NCBI GenBank assembly: GCA_963971425.1 | Contig: OZ020514.1 | Location: forward strand, 23,781,406 to 23,845,405 | DNA length: 64,000 nucleotides | Origin: Bryoerythrophyllum caledonicum | Lineage: Eukaryota; Streptophyta; Bryopsida; Pottiales; Pottiaceae | Direction: 5' to 3' | Shown: in pieces, positions 57,725 to 64,000 of the stretch | How positions within the stretch are numbered: the stretch's first letter is position 1 | How the letters are laid out: every line of letters starts with the position of its first letter | The notes under the pieces: generated by a model | Seen by the model: the letters and a program-made list of their open reading frames with translations, nothing else | The model's database searches: none | Told to the model about the DNA's origin: nothing | Position numbers and translations under genes: made by a program

Positions 57725-58140
57725 TCACGACGGAGAAGATTCAGGTGAAATAAATCTACGAGTTTGTTGGTCCCACAATTGAGAGCATCCTTTTACTATA
57801 TTTTCACCTACTTTAGAGCGTCTAAGAACAGAACCATCAATAAATCCGGAAAGGGGATTGGCCTGCACATATTGAGGTACAGAACAAAGTGATGCTATCA
57901 TACTCGACAGCCACAGACGCAGGGTCTGGCGAAGGAAGTTGTCATCCATATCACCAGCCCACGTAGGTGGGTGAATAGCACTGAACTCGTCATTCAAGAG
58001 ATTCTTCTCAGGACTATCGTTAATAAGCAACGTCAGGCTGGGGTCGATGATATCATGGTCCCTTGCAAGTTTAGAGAGGTCCTTCAGCATGTACCTCTTG
58101 GTAGGATGGTCCTCTCTAGGATAAGTGGACTTCGTCGTAT
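57725..58140 (-). CDS. Second FCP1-like C-terminal exon
   Basis: The minus-strand stretch ending at TGA (57725-57727) reads YMLKDLSKLARDHDIIDPSL, then LLINDSPEKNLLN (the DDS motif of FCP1 domains, as NDS), and a helical tail with IASLCSVPQYVQANPLSGFI. It is homologous in layout to the C-terminal half of the exon at 56852-57541, so it is a tandem duplicate or an upstream partial copy. The N-terminal catalytic motif is not present here. It could be an exon of the same gene if the domain is doubled. Confidence 0.55.
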
Positions 58141-58400
58141 CATCTTGCGACTAGACTATCAACTGATCTCGCGTCAGTTTAGTATCACGTAGAAGTGTTG
58201 TGACCATATCATCCACATTACGGGACATCGCACAACTACATTTGCATTTTGATCGACCCTTTGTGCACATAAGTATCACTTACCTAATATAGGAGGGGAA
58301 AACCCTTCACATCAAGAGGTCAAAATCAAGAAAAAGAGGTCACGTGACCGGGAGCGGCGGACAGACAGACTGACGCCTATTATATAGGTAGATGTTTATA
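58141..58400. other. Non-coding spacer
   Basis: Nothing recognisable beyond the continuation of the FCP1-like frame. It leads into the AT-rich repeat array. Confidence 0.4.
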
Positions 58401-59635
58401 AATATCCAACATACAACTAAACATACATAGATGTTATATATATATATATACAACATACAATTATATCTCCATTCGATTTATATCTAGTATTTATACAACA
58501 TACACATATATTTCCATCCATTTTGTACATATATACAACATACAATAACTATTTAATGATAGAGTTTATGTAGTTATAGAAGAAGAAGAAGAACGCCTGT
58601 CCCGAAGGGACCGGCGTCAATAGAGTGTCTATTAACACTACCACTAAGACCATGCCCGCCAAGCAAGGAATTAGTAGTATGGGGCTACTTCCCCCTCTCG
58701 AGGGTAGACACTATACAAACACAGATGTTGTATATATATATTATACAACATACAATTATATCTCCATACGATTTATATCTATTTATACAATATCCAATGA
58801 TACATACATACATTTTGTACATATATCCAACATACAATAATTATATATCGATACATGCATACATTTTGTACATATACACAACATACAATAATTTTATATG
58901 TTTATATATATCCAACATACAACTATACATTCACAGGTGTTACATATATTTATATATATACAACAAACATCTGTATCTCGATACAATTTATATCTTTATA
59001 TACTACATACAATGATACATGCGGTATTCATTTTGTACATATAAACAACATTCAAGTATTTTATATCGATACTATTTTATATGTTTATAAATATCCAACA
59101 AACAACTAAACATACGTAGATGTTATATATTTATATAGAACATACAATTATATCTCCATACAATTTATATATAGTATTAATACAACGTACACTTACATTT
59201 CCATACATTTTGTACATATATTCAACATACAATAATTATTTATTGATAGAGTTTATGTAGTTATAGAAGAAGAGGAAGAACGCCTGTCTCGGAGGGACCG
59301 GCGTGAATAGAGTGTCTATTAGCACCACCACTAAGACCATGCCCACCTGGCAAGGAATTAGTAGTATGGGGCCATTTCTTCCTCTCGAGGGTAGACACTA
59401 TAAAAACACAAATGTTGTATATATATATATATATATCATACAACATACAATTTTATCTGCATACTATTTATATCTATTTATACAATATCCAATGATACAT
59501 ACATACACTTTGTACATATATCCAACATACAATAATTATATATCGATACATGCATACATTTTGTACATATATACAACATACAATAATTTCATATGTTTAT
59601 TTATATCCAACATACAATTGGACATACATGGATGC

Positions 59636-59671
<36 letters not shown>

Positions 59672-61700
59672 AGAGAACTATATTTGGATACGATTTATAT
59701 CTATTTATTCTACATTCAATGATACATGCGGTATACATTTTCTACATATAAACAACATACAAGTATTTTATATCGATACTATTTTATATGTTTATAAATA
59801 TCCAACATACAACTAAACATACATAGATGATATATATATATATATATACAACATACAATTATATCTCCATACGATTTATATCTAGTATTTATACAACATA
59901 CACTTATATTTCCATACATTTTGTACATATATACAATAAACCATAATTATTTAATGATACAGTTCATGTAGTTATAGAAGAAGAAGAAGAACGCCCGTCC
60001 CGAAGGGACCGGCGTCAATAGAGTGTCTATTAGCACTACCACTAACACCATGCCCGCCAAGCAAGGAATTAGTAGTTTATGGCCATTTCCCCCTCTCGAG
60101 AGAAGATACTATACAAACACAGATGTTGTATATATATATTATACAACATACAATTATATCTCCATACGTTTTATATCTATTTATACAATATCCAATGATA
60201 CATACATACACTTTGTACATATATCCAACATACAATAATTATATATCGATACATGCATACATTTTGTACAAATATACAACATACAAGAATTTTATATGTT
60301 TATATATATCCAGCATACAAGTATACATACATAGATGCTACATATATACATATATATATACAACATTCAACTGTATCTCGATACAATTTATATCTATTTA
60401 TACTACATACAATGATACATGCGGTATACATTTTCTACATATAAAGAACATACAAGTATTTTATATCGATACTATTTTATATGTATATAAATATCCAACA
60501 TACAACTAAACATACATAGATGTTATATATATATATATACAACATACAATTATATCTCCATACGATTTATATCTGGTATTTATACAACATACACATATAT
60601 TTCCATACATTTTGTACATATATACAATATACAATCATTATTTATTGATAGAGTTTATGCAGTTCTAGAAGAAGAAGAAGAAGAACGCCCGGCGTGAGGG
60701 ACCGGCGTGAATAGAGTGTCTATTAGCACCACCAGTAAGACCATGCCCACCAGGCAAGGAATTAGTAGTATGGAGCTAATTACTCCTCTCAAGGGTAGAC
60801 ACTATATAGACACAAATGTTGTATATATATATCATACAACATACGATTATATCTCCATACGATATATATCTATTTATACAATTTCCAATGTTACATACAT
60901 ACGTTTTGTATATATATACAACATACAATAATTATATATTGATGGAGTTTATGTAGTTATAGAAGAAGAAAAAGAAGAACCCCGTTCCCGGAGGGACCGG
61001 CGTGAATAGAGTGTCTATTCGCACCATCACTAAGACCATGCCCACCAGGCAAGGAACTAGTAGTTTGGGGCTACTTCCCCGTCTCGAGAATAGACTCTAT
61101 ACAAACACAGATGTTGTATATATATATCATACAACATACGATTATATCTCCATACGATTTATATCTATTTATACAATGTTCAATGATACATACATACATT
61201 TTGTACATATATAATACATACAATAATTATATATGGATACAATTTATATATATTTATATACAACATACAACTATACATACACAGATGTTACATATATATA
61301 TACAACATACAAATATATCTCCATACGATTTATATCTTTTTATACTACAAACAATGATACATACATACATTTTGTACATATATACAACGTACAATAATTT
61401 TATATGTTTATATTTATCCAACATACAACATTACATACACATGTTATATATATATATTTATATATATATATACAACTGGCAATTGTATCTTGATACGATT
61501 TATATCTATTTATACAACATACACTTATATTTTCATACACTTTGTAGAAGAAGAAGAAGAACGCCGATCTCCGAAGGAGGCTGGCGTGAATAAAGTGTCT
61601 GTTCGTTTCACTACTAAGACCATGCCCACAGGACAAGGAACTAGTAAGCTGGAACTACTTCCCTCTCTCGAGGGTAGACACTATGTAACAAGAAGCCAAA
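58400..61700 (-). repeat. Tandem array of LINE 3'-tail-like units with AT-rich spacers
   Basis: Six cores of about 150 bp begin with a GAA run at 58579, 59264, 59976, 60668, 60960 and 61547. Each has AACGCC..GGGACCGGCGT, AATAGAGTGTCTATT, CCATGCCC.CC..GCAAGGAATTAGTAGT and CTCGAGGGTAGACACTAT. Spacing is about 690-710 bp for the complete units. Spacers are made of degenerate 40-45-bp units with ACATACAATTATATCTCC and CATTTTGTACATATAT words. The last core sits directly behind the stop codon of the LINE ORF at 61834, so the cores are copies of that LINE's 3' end. The open frames across the spacers are repeat artefacts. Confidence 0.85.
58593..58617 (-). other. Conserved hairpin of the LINE tail cores
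   Basis: ACGCC (58593-58597) pairs with GGCGT (58613-58617) and GTCCC (58599-58603) with GGGAC (58607-58611), with a 1x1 mismatch between and a 3-nt loop. The same structure is at 59280-59304, 59991-60015 and 61561-61587. In the last copy the inner arm has changed to CTCC/GGAG, keeping pairing. Copies near 60685 and 60979 are degraded. On the minus strand the hairpin is followed by (TTC)n, the layout of LINE 3' ends recognised by their own reverse transcriptase. Confidence 0.75.
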
Positions 61701-61833
61701 GAACCACAACTACAATCAACCGACCAACGAATCACAACCCAAGCAACTAGCCAACGAACAATCCACAGACCAAGCAAGTAGTCAAAAATCTCAAAAACTA
61801 ACTAGTCATATAGATCAAGGCGGGGGAAGAATT

Positions 61834-64000
61834 TTAGAGGGGGTCCTGTGTATCAGGGAGGGCTTGGTTGTTTTCGATTTTGCGTTTATGTAGAAGAATG
61901 GACATGGCATGTTGGATAGCTATGGTGTTAATATTTTTAAAGGAGGTTCTGATTGTATCATTGGGTATCTTGAAGGTGTCTTCTAGAGTTTTCATAGATG
62001 GGATAAAGGTGGTGGCCCGAGCGCCGGCTGTGATTACAATAAGGGGGTCGACATTCCATCCTAGGATGATGATTTCGTCAATAAGGGGTTGGTATTTGTC
62101 TATTTTATTTTGGATTGTTTCCGGGGAAAATCTATCGTTGCAATATGTGAATTCAATGAATTGAATGATGTAGTCTCGGTTGACGTTACCGGGTGGTGGG
62201 TCATTATATGGTAAACCTTTGACACAAAGGATGTCCGGTTTGAGCCTAGCGTTACAATGACATCTTTGGGTCGTACATGAGCATGGGAGTAGCCAAGGGG
62301 GGACCGTAATTTCTTGTGGATTGTTATTAAAAGTGTCGGCGTTCATTAGTATAAAACATCTCAATTTATTGTAAGAGGTGATTAGTTTTCGGACTTCCCA
62401 TACCGCTTTATTATGTCTTTTAACAATAAGAGAGTGTATGTGGTGGTTTTGGCACTTGAGTAGAACATGTAGCCATGTGTCGGGGTCCGTTGAGGGGCAT
62501 ATCGGGCATGTTATGGATGGAAATCTTTCTATTCCAAAGAAGAGTTGTTTACAGGCGTTTCCCATGTATTGACCGGTACGGAATTTGATAAGGCATGTTA
62601 TTTGTGAATCGGTGATGATGGGGTTTTTCCAAAAATTTGTAGAGAGGTCATTGTCTATGTCGTTATTGTTAGTCCATTTTTCTATGTTAGGAATATTTTT
62701 TGAGATTGTATCAAGGTTGTTGTAGAGGTCTTGTTTTTTGAGGTATTTGCCCAAAAATCTAATTGGGCCTTTGTCAGGGGTATCTTCTTTGGAGGGCCAT
62801 TCTTCTTTTTGAAAGTAGTATGGGGTAGCATGGGCATGCTCGTGTGGGTCTTTGGCATTTGTGTGTGTTTTTTCTCGGCCTTCTTTTGCTAATTTGTCTG
62901 CTTGTTCGTTGCCATCAATGTTGGCATGGGCTCTCACTTTATGGAGGGTAGTGATTTGTGTATGGTTTTGTAACATTTGGACCATGGATGATAATATGAT
63001 TTGATCGGGGTGGCTATTATGAAGGGTAGGGTGGGTTATTTGAGTGTTTAGTAGGTAAAGTGCATTTATGCAATCGGTGAATATGTGTGCGGGTTCATTG
63101 TTGTATTTTGTTGTGATGATATGTAGTGTTTTGTGGATGGCCATGAGTTCTGCTCTGAGGATATTTTGTAGTCCATGGAGTCTTTTGGCTAGTTTGATTT
63201 CCTTGGTAAAATTATATATGCCATAGCCAGCTTTTTCTCTGCGCCAAGAGCCCAGGCTAATTTGTTCGGGTGGTTTAAAGGAGCCATCAGTGTAGTAGCT
63301 GTGTGCGGGGTTGAATTTTGGTGTGGTACGAGTTGGGTAATCTGGAAGAGGGGGAGGTGTGACAGAGTAGTTTATTGTGTTGTTGACATAGTTTAGTTTT
63401 GACCAGTTTTTACTTTTGTTTACAGGGGTTTGTGTGGGTGTTGGTGGGGCCAGTTTTATGTATGGTCGCTGTATGTCTAGATTGTCTGTTATGGAGGTGA
63501 GTTCCGCAATTTGTTCGAGGGAGCCAAGGGTTTGGTTTTGATGATGGACGCATAGTATTTGTAAAGTAGATGGCTCGATTCGGGGTTTTTTTAGCTCGGG
63601 TGGAATAGTAGGTTCTTCGTACGGTATTGTGTCTGCTTCAAATAATGTAATGATATGGGAATCTGGGAATGGATTTGAGTGTGGGTTGTTGTTTTGGTAC
63701 CAATTGTTATTTGGTTTGATGATGATTGTGTTTGTGTTATTTGGATCTTGTTTGGCGGCAAGTCGAGCCCAATGTAGTGCTTGTTCCATATCTTTCTCGT
63801 TGTGGGGGTGAGCTATACCATTGCCGATCCATTTATAGTCAAAGGCGTTCCCTAGGGATCCAAATACTTTGTCTCTTTCATAAGGTGAGTAGAATTTTTT
63901 TAGTTTGGTAGAACATGTGACCGGGGAAGAAAAATATGATTGTTCAATGTTAAAGGATGAGATTAGTGAGTCTAAAATGGAGGTGGGTATTGTGTATTGT
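61834..64000 (-). CDS. LINE ORF2 C-terminal part with RNase H, continues past the window
   Basis: The minus-strand frame is open from the window edge (64000) to the stop at 61834, over 720 codons. Counting from the Met at 63789, an RNase H domain has SYYTDGSF (Asp about 168), AELMAI (Glu about 214), IFTDCINAL (Asp about 239) and HANIDGNEQAD (His about 288, Asp about 292). A Cys/His segment ITCPICPSTDPDTWLHVL follows, as in many non-LTR elements. Upstream of the RNase H is a domain with YFSSPVTCS, SPYERDKVFGSLGNAF, IGNGIAHPHN and ALHWARLAAK. The reverse transcriptase should lie beyond the window. No stop interrupts the visible part, so this copy may be young. The 3' UTR with the hairpin follows at 61547-61833. 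Confidence 0.85.
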   Translation of the reverse strand, partial: QYTIPTSILDSLISSFNIEQSYFSSPVTCSTKLKKFYSPYERDKVFGSLGNAFDYKWIGNGIAHPHNEKDMEQALHWARLAAKQDPNNTNTIIIKPNNNWYQNNNPHSNPFPDSHIITLFEADTIPYEEPTIPPELKKPRIEPSTLQILCVHHQNQTLGSLEQIAELTSITDNLDIQRPYIKLAPPTPTQTPVNKSKNWSKLNYVNNTINYSVTPPPLPDYPTRTTPKFNPAHSYYTDGSFKPPEQISLGSWRREKAGYGIYNFTKEIKLAKRLHGLQNILRAELMAIHKTLHIITTKYNNEPAHIFTDCINALYLLNTQITHPTLHNSHPDQIILSSMVQMLQNHTQITTLHKVRAHANIDGNEQADKLAKEGREKTHTNAKDPHEHAHATPYYFQKEEWPSKEDTPDKGPIRFLGKYLKKQDLYNNLDTISKNIPNIEKWTNNNDIDNDLSTNFWKNPIITDSQITCLIKFRTGQYMGNACKQLFFGIERFPSITCPICPSTDPDTWLHVLLKCQNHHIHSLIVKRHNKAVWEVRKLITSYNKLRCFILMNADTFNNNPQEITVPPWLLPCSCTTQRCHCNARLKPDILCVKGLPYNDPPPGNVNRDYIIQFIEFTYCNDRFSPETIQNKIDKYQPLIDEIIILGWNVDPLIVITAGARATTFIPSMKTLEDTFKIPNDTIRTSFKNINTIAIQHAMSILLHKRKIENNQALPDTQDPL

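Noticed and set aside
58700-61750. Many open frames rich in Tyr, Ile, His and Thr
   Set aside because: They are translations of the ATACA-rich tandem repeat in several frames; the same peptides recur with the repeat period.

Overview
The window reads as a transposon-dense stretch of a green-plant (streptophyte) nuclear genome. The evidence is Ty1/copia, Ty3, hAT, LINE and large DDE DNA transposons, spliceosomal introns with GT..AG borders, short runs of the plant-type telomere motif TTTAGGG, and a pair of FCP1-like phosphatase-domain exons. The flavour of the elements suggests a charophyte-grade alga or a non-seed land plant, but the species cannot be fixed from sequence alone. A 200-N assembly gap lies at 54453-54652.

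Layout. 1-2640: no recognisable gene, with an imperfect duplication and AT microsatellites. 2689-9300: a broken Ty3 element on the minus strand, strikingly rich in the word TCCGGA. 9300-10667: AT-rich and gene-poor. 10668-11062 and 33514-33664: two halves of one copia gag copy, split by a 22.45-kb Ty3 element (11063-33513, minus strand) with about 910-bp LTRs and a 5-bp target duplication AGCCC. That Ty3 element itself hosts a DDE DNA transposon (about 14986-21386). 33665-35850: hAT element, joined to a Ty3 fragment with a downstream ORF and LTR-like sequence (35850-38560). 38650-38850: a TTCATCCA minisatellite.

About 39.2-51.4 kb is the most interesting part. Two divergent genes, a DUF7869-like transposase to the left and a protein with a ParB/sulfiredoxin-like domain to the right, lie around a central spacer carrying minisatellites and a short telomere-like run. 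At least 17 copies of a 14-bp palindrome, CCGGAGATCTCCGG (8 of them perfect), are scattered through this segment. They cluster in front of both genes, in introns and at gene ends, and I saw none elsewhere in the window. I read this as one large two-gene DNA transposon whose palindrome is a candidate binding site for one of its own proteins. A ParB-like protein beside parS-like palindromes is suggestive but unproven.

51394-54122: a second copia copy on the minus strand. 54123-54452: a third copia gag fragment ending at the gap. 54653-56850: little coding, with a 64-bp tandem repeat. 56852-58090: two FCP1-like host exons. 58400-61700: a tandem array of LINE 3' tails with a conserved hairpin. 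61834-64000: the C-terminal part of a LINE ORF with RNase H, running off the window.

Both large DNA-transposon genes keep long single frames interrupted by stops that are all explainable by C-to-T changes (CAG, CAA or CGA becoming stops, plus one TGG). This points to decay by cytosine deamination under silencing rather than to an altered genetic code.
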